From contig NZ_FKBS01000029.1 of assembly GCF_900078315.1 (NCBI RefSeq), forward strand, positions 917,364-981,363: DNA of 64,000 nt. The letters run 5' to 3'. The position numbers and the translations under genes are program-made. Positions 35,467-48,000 of this stretch are shown in pieces (positions within the stretch are counted from its first letter, which is position 1; each line of letters starts with the position of its first letter). This stretch comes from Bordetella ansorpii. Lineage in GTDB: Bacteria > Pseudomonadota > Gammaproteobacteria > Burkholderiales > Burkholderiaceae_B. Under the pieces are notes generated by a model. That model made no database searches. It saw only the letters and a list, made by a program, of their open reading frames with translations, and was not told the DNA's origin.

Positions 35467-35493
35467 GCGAGCGCCGCGTCACGCGGCGCTCGC
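35467..35493. terminator. Hairpin between convergent tas and otsA
   Basis: A perfect 12-base stem (GCGAGCGCCGCG with CGCGGCGCTCGC) and TCA loop lies between two convergent stops. There is no T run, so it may act as a barrier or Rho-assisted terminator for both genes. Confidence 0.65.
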
Positions 35494-35513
35494 GCTTCAT
35501 GACCCCACCCTCG

Positions 35514-36941
35514 CTACAGCCCCACCGCCTTCAACTCGGTGGCGGCCCTATCCCCGGGCAGAATGCGCGGCTGCCTGGCGTCGCGCAAATCGGCCAGGAA
35601 GCTGTCCCGCCACTTCGCCAGGTCATAGCCGCTCAGCCGCTTCATCAGCGACTCGTAGCGCGACGCCCGCTCGGCCAGGGACATGCGCAAGGCCCGGTCC
35701 AGCGCCAGCGCCATCCCTTCGATGTCGTAGGGATTGACCAGCAGCGCGCCATCTTCCATCTCGCGCGCCGCGCCCGCGAACTCCGACAGCACCAGCACGC
35801 CGGGATCATCGGGCGGCTGCGCGGCCACGTATTCCTTGGCCACCAGGTTCATGCCATCGCGCAGCGGCGTGACGAAACCGACCTGCGAGGCGCGCAGCAG
35901 CGGCATCAGCACGGAGCGCTCGTACGAGCGGTTCATGTAGCGCAGCGGGGTCCAGGCCAGTTCGCCCCACTTGCCGTTGATGCGGCCGGCGGTACGCTCC
36001 AGTTCGCGGCGGATTTCCTTGTAGCCCAGCACGTCGGAGCGCGACGACGGCGCGATCTGCACGAAGGACACCGCCCCGCGATGGCCCGGGCCGTGCTCCA
36101 GCAATTGCTCGAACGCGTTGAAGCGCTCGACCAGGCCCTTGCTGTAGTCCAGCCGGTCGACGCTGATGATGAGCTTGCGATCGGCCAGGCCCGACTTCAA
36201 GGCTACGACCTGGCGCGACCGGTTGGCGCGCGACATCTCGGTGACCGACTCGGGATCGATCCCGATGGGATACGCGCCCGTGCGCACCAGGCGGCCCTGC
36301 AACGACAGCACATTGCCGGCACGCTGCGCCTGCAGGTAGCGCTCGCAGTAATCGCCGAAGGCCTGCTGGTCCGCCTCGGTCTGGAAACCCAGCAGGTCGT
36401 AGGCGCACATCGCCTGCGCCAGTTCGCGGCTGGGCGGCACGGTGCGGAACACTTCCGGACCGGGGAACGGAATGTGCAGGAAGAAGCCGATGCGGTTCTG
36501 GATGCCCAGGTCGCGGCAGAAGCGGCCGAACGCCAGCAGGTGATAGTCGTGCACCCAGATGATGTCGTCGGGTTTCAGCAGCGGCGCCAGGCGCCGCGCG
36601 AAATCGCGGTTGACCTGCAGATAGCCTTCGTAATCCTTGCGCTGGTAGCTGCTGATGTCGGCGCGGTAGTGGAAAGAGGGCCACAGCGTGGCGTTGGAGA
36701 AACCGCGGTAGAAGCGGTCGTAATCGCGCTTGGCCAACGGGAAGGTGCAGTAGTCGATGCCGTCGTGCGAGGTCTGGGATACCTCGATCTGCGCGCCGTC
36801 TTCGGCGACCTCGCCGTTCCAGCCCAGCCACATGCCGCCGGAACCGCGCAAGGCATCGTAGACGCCGACGGCAAGGCCGCCGGTGGCCTTGCCCGAGGCG
36901 GCCTGAGTGACGCGATTCGATACGACGATCAATCTGCTCAT
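35514..36941 (-). CDS. otsA: Trehalose-6-phosphate synthase
   Basis: A protein of 475 residues of glycosyltransferase family 20. Motifs include [23 protein letters not shown] at the N-terminus, the acceptor site [13 protein letters not shown] and [15 protein letters not shown], and the donor-binding region [13 protein letters not shown] with GMNLVAKEY near the end. It makes trehalose-6-phosphate from UDP-glucose and glucose-6-phosphate in the cytoplasm for osmotic and desiccation protection. otsB lies 60 bases upstream on the same strand, so the two form an operon. GGGAG precedes the ATG. Confidence 0.97.
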   Translation of the reverse strand: MSRLIVVSNRVTQAASGKATGGLAVGVYDALRGSGGMWLGWNGEVAEDGAQIEVSQTSHDGIDYCTFPLAKRDYDRFYRGFSNATLWPSFHYRADISSYQRKDYEGYLQVNRDFARRLAPLLKPDDIIWVHDYHLLAFGRFCRDLGIQNRIGFFLHIPFPGPEVFRTVPPSRELAQAMCAYDLLGFQTEADQQAFGDYCERYLQAQRAGNVLSLQGRLVRTGAYPIGIDPESVTEMSRANRSRQVVALKSGLADRKLIISVDRLDYSKGLVERFNAFEQLLEHGPGHRGAVSFVQIAPSSRSDVLGYKEIRRELERTAGRINGKWGELAWTPLRYMNRSYERSVLMPLLRASQVGFVTPLRDGMNLVAKEYVAAQPPDDPGVLVLSEFAGAAREMEDGALLVNPYDIEGMALALDRALRMSLAERASRYESLMKRLSGYDLAKWRDSFLADLRDARQPRILPGDRAATELKAVGL

Positions 36942-37001
36942 GGTGCACTCCCGTTCGTTGTTCTTGGATGAAAGCGCTGGCGGGTAGGACGGCCCGGCGG
37001 A

Positions 37002-37778
37002 TCACAGACCGCTTTTTGCGCACAGCGCGCCCAGCCAGCGCGCCAGATCGGCGGGACCGCTCAATCGCCAAGGCGCGATGGAATCCCCCGTCCCGACCTT
37101 GATGCCGAATCCGCCGGCCTCTTGCGCCGCGGCGAAGGCCGACTCGTCCGTCAGGTCGTCGCCGGCCATCACGGGAATCCGATCAGCAAGTACCGTGCCG
37201 CGCATGAATTCACGCAATGCGCCGCCCTTGTCCACCCCACGGGGCTTGAGCTCGAAGACCATCTTGCCGGGCTGTACGTCGAACTGGCCGGCATGCCTCG
37301 CGGCGACCGCCTGCACCAGCTTGTGCACGGCTTCGCCCCGGTCTGGTGCCATGCGGTAGTGCACGGCCACGCCCAGTGGCTTGGGTTCGACCAGCACGCC
37401 ATCCCAGCCAGCCGCGCCCTGGCGCAGGGCCTCGAGCGCCGCTGGCAGGCCTGGCGGAGGATCGATACGATGGATGCGGCCCGTCAGATCGCGGCGCTCG
37501 GCGCCATGGTTGGCGCCGTAGGGCAAGGCCAGGGGACGCAGCAGTTCGTCGATACCGCTGCCGGATCGGCCCGAGAGGATGACGACGGCGCCGTGCAAGG
37601 CCGTATGCAGGCGCCCCAGCACGGCCACGGTGGACGCCGGCACGATCACTTGCGAGGGCTGGTCACGCAGCTCGGCGAGGGTGCCGTCCACGTCCAGGAA
37701 CAAAGCGGTGCGCGCCGGATCGGGCAACGGAGGGGGAGCGGAAACGGCCGATTGGCGGGATTCGGGGGATGCCAGCAT
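37002..37778 (-). CDS. otsB: Trehalose-6-phosphate phosphatase
   Basis: A protein of 258 residues from ATG 37778 (AGGAA five bases upstream); an in-frame start at 37826 is less well supported. HAD phosphatase motifs are ALFLDVDGTLAEL, VILSGRSGSGI and VMAGDDLTDESAF, with the trehalose-phosphatase-specific GVAVHYRMAP and MVFELKPRGVDKGGAL. It removes phosphate from trehalose-6-phosphate made by OtsA. It is the first gene of the otsB-otsA operon. Confidence 0.96.
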   Translation of the reverse strand: MLASPESRQSAVSAPPPLPDPARTALFLDVDGTLAELRDQPSQVIVPASTVAVLGRLHTALHGAVVILSGRSGSGIDELLRPLALPYGANHGAERRDLTGRIHRIDPPPGLPAALEALRQGAAGWDGVLVEPKPLGVAVHYRMAPDRGEAVHKLVQAVAARHAGQFDVQPGKMVFELKPRGVDKGGALREFMRGTVLADRIPVMAGDDLTDESAFAAAQEAGGFGIKVGTGDSIAPWRLSGPADLARWLGALCAKSGL

Positions 37779-37961
37779 GAGGTTCCTGCGCGTCGATGAA
37801 CGGCGCGCGAGGAACGACAGCAGCAAGATGGCGGACGTCGCGCGCCCTGTTGATGTAACAGGGTAACGCCCTGGCCACCACCAAGGCGTATCGAGGCGTA
37901 TCCGACTTCCTGAGGGATCCGGGATGCGATGGCGAAGCCTGGGCGCCGATCCCGCGTGCCG

Positions 37962-38876
37962 TCAGTACTTCGACGGCACGAACATGTCGCCCGGCAGCGG
38001 CTGGCGGATGTAGTCGGGGTGATGCTCGCGCTCGGGCAGCACGATGCTGGGATGCTCGACTTCGCCGTACGGCACCTGTTCCAGCAGATGCTGGATGCAG
38101 TTCAGGCGGGCGCGCTTCTTGTCCACGCCCTCGACCACCCACCAGCGCGCTTCGGGGATGTGCGAACGCTCGATCATCTCTTCCTTGGCCTTGGTGTAGG
38201 CCTCCCAGCGGCGGCGCGACTCCAGGTCCATCGGCGACAGCTTCCACTGCTTCAGCGGATCGTGCACGCGGGCCAGGAAGCGGCGGTTCTGCTCTTCGTC
38301 GCTGATCGAGAACCAGTACTTGATGAGGATGATGCCCGAGCGCACCAGCATCTTTTCGAACTCGGTGACGCTGCGGAAGAACTCTTCGTATTCGTCGGGG
38401 GTGCAGAAGCCCATGACGCGCTCGACGCCGGCACGGTTGTACCAGCTGCGGTCGAACAGCACCATTTCGCCGCCCGCCGGCAGGTGCGACACGTAGCGCT
38501 GGAAGTACCACTGGGTGCGTTCGCGGTCGTTGGGCGCGGGCAGCGCGGCCACGCGGCACACGCGCGGATTCAGGCGCTGCGTGATGCGCTTGATGGCGCC
38601 GCCCTTGCCCGCCGCGTCGCGGCCTTCGAACAGCACGACGATCTTCAGCTTCTTGTGCACGACCCAGTCCTGCAGCTTGACCAGCTCGCCCTGCAGGCGC
38701 AGCAGCTCGCGGAAATAGATGCGGCGGTCGATGTCGGTGTCGCCCTCGCCTGCGGCGCCGGTGAGCGCGTCCAGGCGCGCATCGTCCAGCTCCATCTCCA
38801 GCTCTTCGTCGAGGCTGTCGATCATTTCTGCATAAAGGCGGCGGGTCTGTTCGGAGAGATTGTCGCGGTCGCTCAT
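37962..38876 (-). CDS. ppk2: Polyphosphate kinase 2 (PPK2 class I type)
   Basis: A protein of 304 residues, typical for single-domain PPK2. The Walker A motif is FEGRDAAGKGGAIKR; the lid region follows as YVSHLPAGGEMVLFDRSWYNRAGVERVMGF (Walker B DRSWYNRAG), with IKYWFSISDEEQNRRF. These enzymes transfer phosphate between polyphosphate and nucleoside diphosphates. An acidic N-terminus (about 20-40) precedes the core. The ATG 38876 is chosen for its fit to the family start, although the ribosome-binding site is weak. It lies 183 bases upstream of otsB on the same strand, grouping two stress-associated functions. Confidence 0.94.
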   Translation of the reverse strand: MSDRDNLSEQTRRLYAEMIDSLDEELEMELDDARLDALTGAAGEGDTDIDRRIYFRELLRLQGELVKLQDWVVHKKLKIVVLFEGRDAAGKGGAIKRITQRLNPRVCRVAALPAPNDRERTQWYFQRYVSHLPAGGEMVLFDRSWYNRAGVERVMGFCTPDEYEEFFRSVTEFEKMLVRSGIILIKYWFSISDEEQNRRFLARVHDPLKQWKLSPMDLESRRRWEAYTKAKEEMIERSHIPEARWWVVEGVDKKRARLNCIQHLLEQVPYGEVEHPSIVLPEREHHPDYIRQPLPGDMFVPSKY

Positions 38877-39071
38877 GGTGTCGGAAAGGCGTGTAGGCCG
38901 GGCTTGGCGCATGCGCCCGGCGGAGTGAAAAACCGGCGGGAGACACAGGGCCCGTCCGCCGGCGGCATGATGCGCCCGCCCAATTTATGGCGGGGGGATG
39001 ACATTCCTGTGAATCGGCCGGCCGCCGCAACGGGATCGGGGGGCTGGCGGCCTCCGGCAGACCTATCCGCG

Positions 39072-42000
39072 CTACATCCCGAAGTGCTCCCGCTCTTCGG
39101 CGGACAGCGCGCTACGGTCCACCACTTGTACCATACCGTCCGGCCGGTAGCTGACCGGATCGCGGCGCGGCGCGGGCGCGGCGGGCGCGGGCGCAGCCGG
39201 CTCGCCGCCGAAGCCCAGGATCTGCACGCTGATTACCGACGGCAACGCCTTCTGCGAGGCCGCCCGCGAGCGCGCCACCGCGTCCTGCGCCGCCGTGGCG
39301 GCCGAGGTGGCCGCCGCGCTGGCCGAGGTCAACGCCCCGGTGTTCACCACCGCCGCCACCGGGATGCCCTTGGATTCCCCCTGCACCTGGATGTTGGCCG
39401 CATTGACCACCTGCAAGGCCGCGATGTTGATGTTGCCCGACACGCGGATGCCCGCCTCGCCCGCGTCGATCGTGCCCAGCGGCGCGATCAGGTCCACGTC
39501 GCCCGGCGGCACCTCGGGAATCGGATTCAGCGTGGCGATGCCCGCACCCGTCGACGGCACGTTCGGCGACAGCGTCACGTTGCCCAGGTCGTCGTACACC
39601 AGCCGCGGCGGCGTATAGACCTGGGAGGTCTTGCTGCCCCGGCCCGCATTGATGTCGCCTTCGGCCGACCATACCTGGATGCCCCCTCCGAAGGTCGTCA
39701 TGATGCGCGACAGCCCCAACTGCACGCTGCCCTGCGAGTACATCCGGATGTCGCCCTCGCCCTGTGTAAGCAGGCCCACCGGCGGATATGGCTGGCCGGT
39801 GACCGAGTTGGTTCCGACAGCCGGCGTCACTCCTTCGACGCCGATCACGGTCTGGCCGCCCGGCGTCAGCGTCTGGATGTCGCCGCCGGCGATGGTGCGG
39901 ATGCCGGCGTTGGTGATCGTGCCCTGGAACATCGTCAGGTCGCCGGAACGGACGATGGTCCGGCCCTGCGCATCGCTCTCGGGGAACAGCGCCGCGATGG
40001 CCTCGCGGCCGCGCAGATAGCTGCCCAGGCGCGGACTGGCCGCGTCGTTGTACTCGCGGCCGCCGGCCAGCAGTTCGGCGTAGAACACCTGGCGCACGAA
40101 GATGCGCTGCTGCTCGGCCGGCAGGGCCAGGAAAACCGCCAGCGCATCGGCCGCCGTGCCGCCGGTATAGCCGAACCGCTCGCCCAGCCATTGGGCCAGT
40201 TCGGCGTCGTAGGTCTTGGCCACCTTGCCGGGCTGGTCGGCCAGCGGATGGCCGGGGCTCAGGTCGGCCTGGTTGGCAGGGTCGAGGTAGCGCCGGGCGA
40301 ATCCGTCGAAATCGGTCCGCCCCACCCCGGGCGCGCCCGCGCCCAGGCCGGCCTGCACCACGATGTCGGCGCCCGGGCGCTTGTCGCCCGTGGCCACGGG
40401 CCCCACGCTGGTGAAGTTGGCGCCATTGCCCAGGTAGATATCGCCGCCGGCCGAGACTTCCAGCGTGCCCGGCCCCACGATGGAAAGACCGGTGGCCGAG
40501 GTGAAGAAGATATTGCCGCCCGCCGCCATCATGGACACGTCGTCGGCGCTGCCATGCGCGAACAGGCCGCCGCTGTTGATGATGTCGCCGCCGGCGATCA
40601 TGCGCACCGGCTTGGAAGCCGCGTACTGCGTAAGGACGATGCCGTCGGTGAGACTGCCCGCGGTGCGCAGGTTGCCGAACTGCACGTTCTGGATGTCGCC
40701 GCCCAGGGCATAGATGTGCGAGGGCGTGCCGTCGCCTTCCATGCTGTCGTCGACCCTGTTGAACGAACCATACATGAACGGCGTGCCGCCTCCGCCGCCG
40801 TAGCGATCGCCGTATACGGAGTAGCCCACGCCGTAGATGCCTCCATACAGCAGGCCGTCGATCGATGAGTTCGACGCCCAGTAGTTCGATGCGGCCAGCG
40901 GCGACGGATCGTACGGACTGGCCGGCGCGGTGCGCCAGGCCGGCGTCAGCGGCGTGGTCAGCGTCCAGGCCGGCGCGCCCACCAGCCCGAAGACACCGCC
41001 GTTGTTGGACGAGTTGTTGTAGGTCCCGCCCGAGATGCGGTCGGCGGCCAGCAGCTCGAGTTGGCCGGTAGGCGATGGCAGCAGGAAATCGGCGCCGATG
41101 CCGCCGCTGCGCGGCGCATAGTAGATGCTGCCGCCGGTAGCCACCACGCGCAGCGTGGAAGGCAGGTAACTCGTGGCCGATTGGCTGGCGCCGCTGCCCA
41201 GCGGCGAGGCATTGCCGCCGGCCGAGTACAGGTCGATCGCCGTGTCGCCGGTCCACAACAGGAACCAGGTGGCGGCGTTGATGGCCTGGCCGCCGGCCAG
41301 GCTCGCCAATGTCTCCACCCGCTCCGCGGCGCGGCCGGGATCCATCACACTGCCCATCACCAGGTCGCCCAGCGTGCGCACGCTGACCGCGCCGTCGCCC
41401 GGCGCGAAGTTGGCGCCGCCGCGGCTCTGCGCCGAGTAGGCGATGTGGTTGTCCAGGCGGCGCGGGTCGTCCTGCATGCTGACGCCGTAGTCGTCCAGCT
41501 TGACGATGCCCACGCTGCCGGCGCGCAGCCCGGTATCGCCGCGCAGCCCGTCGTACTCGCCGCCGTAGATGCGGCCGCCCGCCTGCACCGACAGGCTGCC
41601 GCCGCCGGTCTGCTGCACGGCGCCGTCGATCACGCGGCCGCTGGCGCCCACCGCCACCACGATGCTGTGCTGGGCGCTGCCGTCGGCGCCGATGTCGCCG
41701 CCGGCGCGCACCGTCGCGTTGCCGCCGCCCAGCGCTCCCATGCCGGAATAGGCCGCCAGGCCGAGCTTTTCCGCACCCAGGCCGGCGCCGTCCAGCGAAT
41801 AGGTGCCGAAGTTGATGCCCCAGCCGGTGGCCTGGCCGATCTCGGCGCCGCCCTGGCGCCACAGCCAGTTGCCCACCATCTCGGACATCGAATCCTCATG
41901 GCCGGTGATGTTGCCGCCCACGGCCAGCGTGAAATCGCCGCCGTCGGTCGTGTACCACATGCGCTGGTCATTGATGGCGTCGAGATAGCTGCGGTCGAGC

Positions 42001-45000
42001 ACGTCGGCGCCCAGCGCGGTGCCGTCCAGCTGCAGCTCGCGCGGTGCATTCCACACCGAGTCGCGCCCGGTGGTACCGGCCACGGCCGTGCCGGCGGTGT
42101 AGACGCCATAGGGAGTCTGCTGCGTGTAGTCGCCGGCAGCGTACAGCTCCAGATCGCCGGTGCCGGTGCGCACCACGCTGATGCCCGCGGTCGGCGTGCC
42201 CACGCCATGGCCATCGAGGTTGACGAGATAGGGATCGTTCAGCACCAGGTTGCCGGCGCCCCGCTCGGCACGCACGGCGCGCGAGTCGGCGCTGGTCAGG
42301 TTGGACCCGGCCACCAGCCGCATCGACCACGACTGGCTGCCCGGCGCCAGCATGGGCGCCAGCGCCCAGACAGGCTTGTCGCCCACCTGCGCCTGCGCGC
42401 TGGCCACCCAGGTGCCGGCCGGCACAGTGGCCCCGGCCGGCACGTTGACCGGCACGCCCAGCCCGAAGCCGGACTCGAAGAATGACAGGCTGGCGCCCGC
42501 CGGCCAGATCGTATTCACGACGGGCATCATGCCGTAGATGCTGAAACTGCCGGCGATATTGTTCATGCCGGCCTTCAGGGTCGTGCCCGGCGGCAGGTTC
42601 AGGCCGATCTGGGCAATGATGGCGTCGGTGCTGGTGCCGGCGGCATAGACCGTGCCGTCGGGCAGGATGATCGGGGCGGCGATCGCCACGCCCGGCAGCA
42701 GTTCGTTGGACAGGAACTCGAAGCCGCCGAGCACCACGTCGGCCGGCAGCGGGTCGGTGTCCGACAGCACCAGGGTCATGAAGTCGGGCAGCGGTATGTC
42801 GAAGTCCAGCGTGCCGAAATTGTTGAACTGGGTGTTCGTGCCCAGGATCAGGCCGCTGGCCGGCACCAGGAAGTCGCTCTGCAGCCCCGTGCCGGGCGGC
42901 AGCAGGTCCGCGAACAGGGCGCTGTCGGGCGAGCCGGGCGGCAGCCCGAAACCGTCATTGATGTTGCCGTGGATGTTCAGGTCGCCGCCGGCGCGCAGCC
43001 ACAGCACGCCGGGCTCGCCCGAGCCGCGCTGCGCCGGATCGGCATGGGGGCCATACCGGAAGCCCGACAGGTCCAGGTCGCCCTCCACCGTCAGGTCGCC
43101 GGTGGCGCGCAGCTCCACGCCGGGGCGCAGATGGAAGGCCGTGCCGTACGCCATCAGGCCGGCCAGCCTGCCGTTCGCGCCGGTCAGGCCGCCGTTGTTC
43201 CAGGCCGCGGCTATGAACTGCGTGTTGCGCGCGTCGATCTGGTCCAGGCCGATCACGCCGTCGGCGCCCACCGGGCTGCCGCCGGCATCGCCGTTGTCCT
43301 GCTTCACCGTGCCGTCCGCGCCGGGCGGCTGGTAGGTCTGGAACGCGTTGACCGCGATGCTGGCCGCGCCGCGTATCGTCAGCGGGCCACCCGCCTCGAT
43401 GCGCACGTCGCCGCTGGTCTCGCCGGTGCGCGGCGCGTTGATTTCCACGTGGCCGCGCGCCACGCCGTCGGGCGTCGCCAGGTCCATCGTCGAGCCGGCG
43501 CCCAGCCGCACCGTGCCGTTGGCGGCGGTCAGCGAAATGCGCGCGCGGTTCGAGGCGTCGATCGGCGCGCCGTAGCTGTCGACGGCCAGCACGTTGCCGT
43601 GCGCATCGAGCACGGCGCGCCCGCTCAGGTTCAGGTCGTCGCGCGCCGACAGATAGATGGTGCCCACCCGGTCACCCGAGGCATCGATGGTGCCGTCCAC
43701 CGTCAGGCTGCCGCCATCGACGCTGATGTTGACCTGGTGCGCGCGCACGCCGTCGCGCACCGTCAGGCTGCCGTTCTCCACGGCGAAGCTGCGCGCGCCG
43801 TAGAAGCCGGCATCGTTCAGCTGCGCGTTCAGCGCGGCGAAGGCGTCGTCGCCCAGCGTGCCGGCCGTCAGGCCGAAGCGGCCGTCCTCGTAGCGCGTGC
43901 CGTCCTTGTCCACGCCGCCGCCGCTGCCGGCGAGCGTGCCGCCCAGCGCCACCGCGCCCTGCCCGGCGTTGGCCGCCAGCGTGCCGGCGTCGCTGTGCGC
44001 GGCCGACACGTCGATGCGCGAGCCGGCGGCCTGGGTGATGCCGCCCGCCCTGCTGGTCAGCGAGACATCGCCGCCCCAGCTGTACTTGGTCACGTCGAAG
44101 AACTGCACCGTGCGGCCGGACAGGTCGATCTGCGCGCCCTCGCCCAGCGCCACATTGCCGTCGGCTTCGACCACGAGCCTGCCGCTGGGCAGCGCCACCG
44201 CGGTGTCGATGGCCACGTCGCGGCCCTGCAGCGTCAGCGATGCGCCCAGGCTGGCCACGGCCGGGACGTCCGCCGCGGCCGCGCCGTCGGGCCGCGCCAC
44301 GCTCAGGCTGCCGCCGGCCGTGTAGGTCATCGTCGAGCCGTTCGCGCCGGTCAGCAGCGGCGTGCGCAGCGCCAGGCCGCCGCCCGAGCGCGTGCCGTCG
44401 CCGGCCTGCGTGCCGCCCACCGTCAGCGTGTTGGCATTGTTGGCGGTAATGCGGTCGGACGCGTCGATCGTCACCCCGGCAAAGCCCAGCGCCAGGCGGT
44501 CCAGCGCTATCTGGCGCTGCGGCTGGCTGAGCGTGTCGTAGCCGAAGGTCACCGTGCGCGCGTCGATCACCAGCTGGCCGGCGCCCGTGCCGGGGCCGCC
44601 GGGCCGCACGCCCGCCGGCGCGTGGCTGAGAAACGGATTGCCGGTCGAGCCATCCCCGGTGGACACGCCGCTCCACAGGAAATTGGCGGTGGCGATGCGC
44701 ACCACGTCGTCGCTGCCGCCCCAGCCATAGAAAGCCGGGGTGGCGAACACCATCTGCACCGGCGAATCGCCCGTGTCCAGCGTGACCGAACCGTAGTAGT
44801 TGAACGCGCCGCCGGCCGTCAGGGTAAGGCGCTCCAGCGCCGGCACGCCATCGGCGGCCGAGGGCCGCAGCAGCTTGTCCAGCACGGCCTGCGTCAGCTG
44901 CCAGCCCGGCTGCAGCGCGCCGGCCATCCCGGCCGCGGCCAGGCTGTCCGAGGTGCCGATGTTGATCTGGTCCTGCGCTATCTGCAGATAGCGGGCCCCC

Positions 45001-48000
45001 AGGTCCACCTCGCCCAGCTGCAGCCCGCCCGGCGCCGCAAAGGCGATGGTGCCCTCGGTCAGCAGCGAGGCGCCGTCGGCGATCTCGATGCGCGACTGCC
45101 CGACCGAAGGCAGGAAGTCCAGGCGGCCATTGGCCACGGCCAGCACGGCGATCTCATAGCCATTGGGAACGGATTTCAGGCCATTGGCGTAGACATAGCT
45201 CAGGGTGGAGTCGATGACGGTGTTGTCGAAGCCGCGCGTGTCGACGGCGGCGCCGCCGTCGACCGCGATGTCGTTGCCCACCAGGAACACCTGGCCGGCC
45301 CGCAGCGTGGCGCCGCCGCGCACCGCCACGCCGGGGTGCTCCACGCCATCGCTGCCGAAGTAGATGCGGGCGCTGTCGCCCCCCGTGGACGCGCCGTCGA
45401 AGTAATGCCACATGCCGCCCAGCATCAGCGTGGACGCCGCGAAGGCGTTCAGCGACGTATCGGATATCGACACCGTGCCCGGCGTGGCCGCCGCGTCCGG
45501 GCTGCGGATCTCCAGCAGCGCGTTGCCGCTGGTCACCGTCATGGTGCCGGCCATGCCGGTGGCCTGCGCGGTGGTCGCGCCGCCGAAGCGCACCATGCCG
45601 GCGAACTGCAGCGGGTCGGAGACGTCGCTGTTGGCGCGCAACTGCAGCAGCAGGAGCTTGCCATCCTCGGGCAGGCGCGAACGCAGCGCGTTGAAAGTAT
45701 CGGCCTGCTGCACCAGGAACTGGCTGAAGCTGGTCTCGTTGAATTGCGTGTAATTGCGCACCGCCGTGCCCGGCGTCAACAGGATCTGCGTGGCCAGCGC
45801 ATCGCGCGTGCCGGTGCCGGCGGTGCTCTGCATCGCGGTGGTCACCCATGAACCATTGGGCGCGGCCGTGGCGCCGGCCGGCTGGCGCAGCGGAGCATGG
45901 CCGCCCAGTTCCACGCGGTACGCGCCCGGCAGCAGCGCGAAGCTGGCCGGCAGCAGCGTGTAGGTGCCCGCGGGCAGGCCCGGCACGCCGGCGGCAATGG
46001 TGATCTGGCGGCCCACATCCGGATCGCCCGCGCCCTTGTCGTTGGCCCGCAGCACGGGCGCGTAGTCCGAGGCATAGCCCGGCAGGATGGCGTACACGCC
46101 GTCGTCCGGCTGGCTGAAGCCGCGCACCGCCGGGTTGGCGTTGGCCAGCGGCGTCTTCAGCACGTTGACCGAACCGCCGCGGCCCGACACGAAGCCTTCG
46201 CCGCGCAATTCGCCGCCGCCGGACAGGTCGATGACCGCGCCCGCCTCGCCGACCAGTTGCCCCGCATCGATGGTGATGCCGGCCACCAGCACGCCGTTAT
46301 CCGCATCCTTGCTGCCGGTAGTGTCGCCGCGCGCGACCGTGGTTTCGGCCAGGCCATATTGCGTGTATTCACGGCCCGACTTGCCGATGCCGTCGTAGGT
46401 CACGCCGTCGACCGTGCCGCCGTACGGAATGGCCAATCCGGCGCCGCTGACCGATGTCAGGCTGCCATTGCGCAGGATCACCACCGAGGCGGGCCCCACC
46501 GCCTGACCGCCTATGTTCAGCATCAGCACGCCGGTCTGCCAGTCGGTGCCGCGGTTGCCGCCGGTGCTGTTGAGCGAGACCGAGCCCAGCGGCGCGCGCA
46601 CCACGCCGCCCTGGTCCACCGTGCCGCCCATCAGGGCCAACTCGCCGAACACCGAGTACGGCACGTCCGGCACCTGGCCGGTGCTGGAGCGTATCGTCAG
46701 CACGCTGTCGGGCGCGATGCCGCCGGCGCGGGTACCGGCGATGATCGCACCGTACTGGCCCGACATCGGATAGATCTGCGCGGCGTCGACCTCGATATTG
46801 CCCACGCTGTTCAGGCCGCCGGCCAGGCGCACGTCGCCTCGGCTGGCCAGCCGGATGGCGGCGAAGCCGTCCAGGTTGACGGATGCGCTCGAACCGAGAG
46901 TGCCCTCGCCTTGCTGGCTGGCCGCGCCGGACACCACCTTGCCATAGATGTCGATCAGGTCGGCCGACAACGCCAGGAAGCTGGCGCCGCCGGGCGCCCG
47001 GCCGGGCGTGGGATTGATCAGGCCGGGCGTGAAGTGCGGGGTTTCGCTGGCCCTCGGCGACCAGGAGCCGCCGTCCAGGCGGATGTACGGCGCGGCCAGA
47101 TGGACCTGCGCATCGGGCGTGGCGCCGGCCACGGTCAGCATGCCGCGCCGCAGGTTCAGGCTGCGGCCCAGCGCCAGGTCCAGGTCGCCGTCGAACAGGA
47201 TGCGGTCGCGCGCCGACAGCGTCAGCGCGTCGAAGCCGCCGGCGGCCACCTGGTCGGCGCTGATCGCCGCCTGGCCGAACACCAGGGCCGCGTCGCGCTC
47301 GCCGGGCGCCAGGTCGCCGGCCAGGCCGCTGGGCGCGCCGTGCTGTGTAACGGTGATGGTATAGAGCTGATTCAGGCTGGCATCCACCGCGTCCTGTCCC
47401 TGGAAATACATGCGGTCGTCCAGGTACAGGGCCAGCGAGCCGCCGCCCGCGCCGGCGCCGCCCGCGGCCGCGCGCAGCGTGCCGTCCAGCACGATGCCGC
47501 TGTCCGAGTGCAATTCGATGCTGCCGCCGCTGCCGGCCAGCAGCAGCGGCTGCGATGCCGCCGTGGCCGGGCCGCCCGCCTGCGCGTCGACCGTCGCCTG
47601 CGCGCCCGAGGCGTCCAGCAGCGCCCCCGGGCGGATGATGAGGTAGGCATCGCTCTGGCCCGCGGTGATGCTGCCGCCGTCGGGCGCCACGCCGTAGGCG
47701 CGGCCCCAGGCGTCGTGGGCCACGTAGGCGCGGCCGGCCACGTCCAGCACCGCGTCGCCGCCAATCCAGACCGAACGGCCGGGCGCGTAGCTCGGTGAAA
47801 AGGGCATGCTGGCCAGCGTGATGCTGCCGCCCCAGGCGTTCAGGCGGCCCTCGATGGTGAGCTGGCCCTCGCTGTGCAGGCTGATGGCCTGGCCCGGATC
47901 GACGCTGACGACCGCACCGCGGCCGATGGTCAGCGGCGCCTGGCCCGCCCCGGTCTGCCGGCCCGCCGACAGCGACAGGCTGGCGCCGGCGCGCTGCGTC

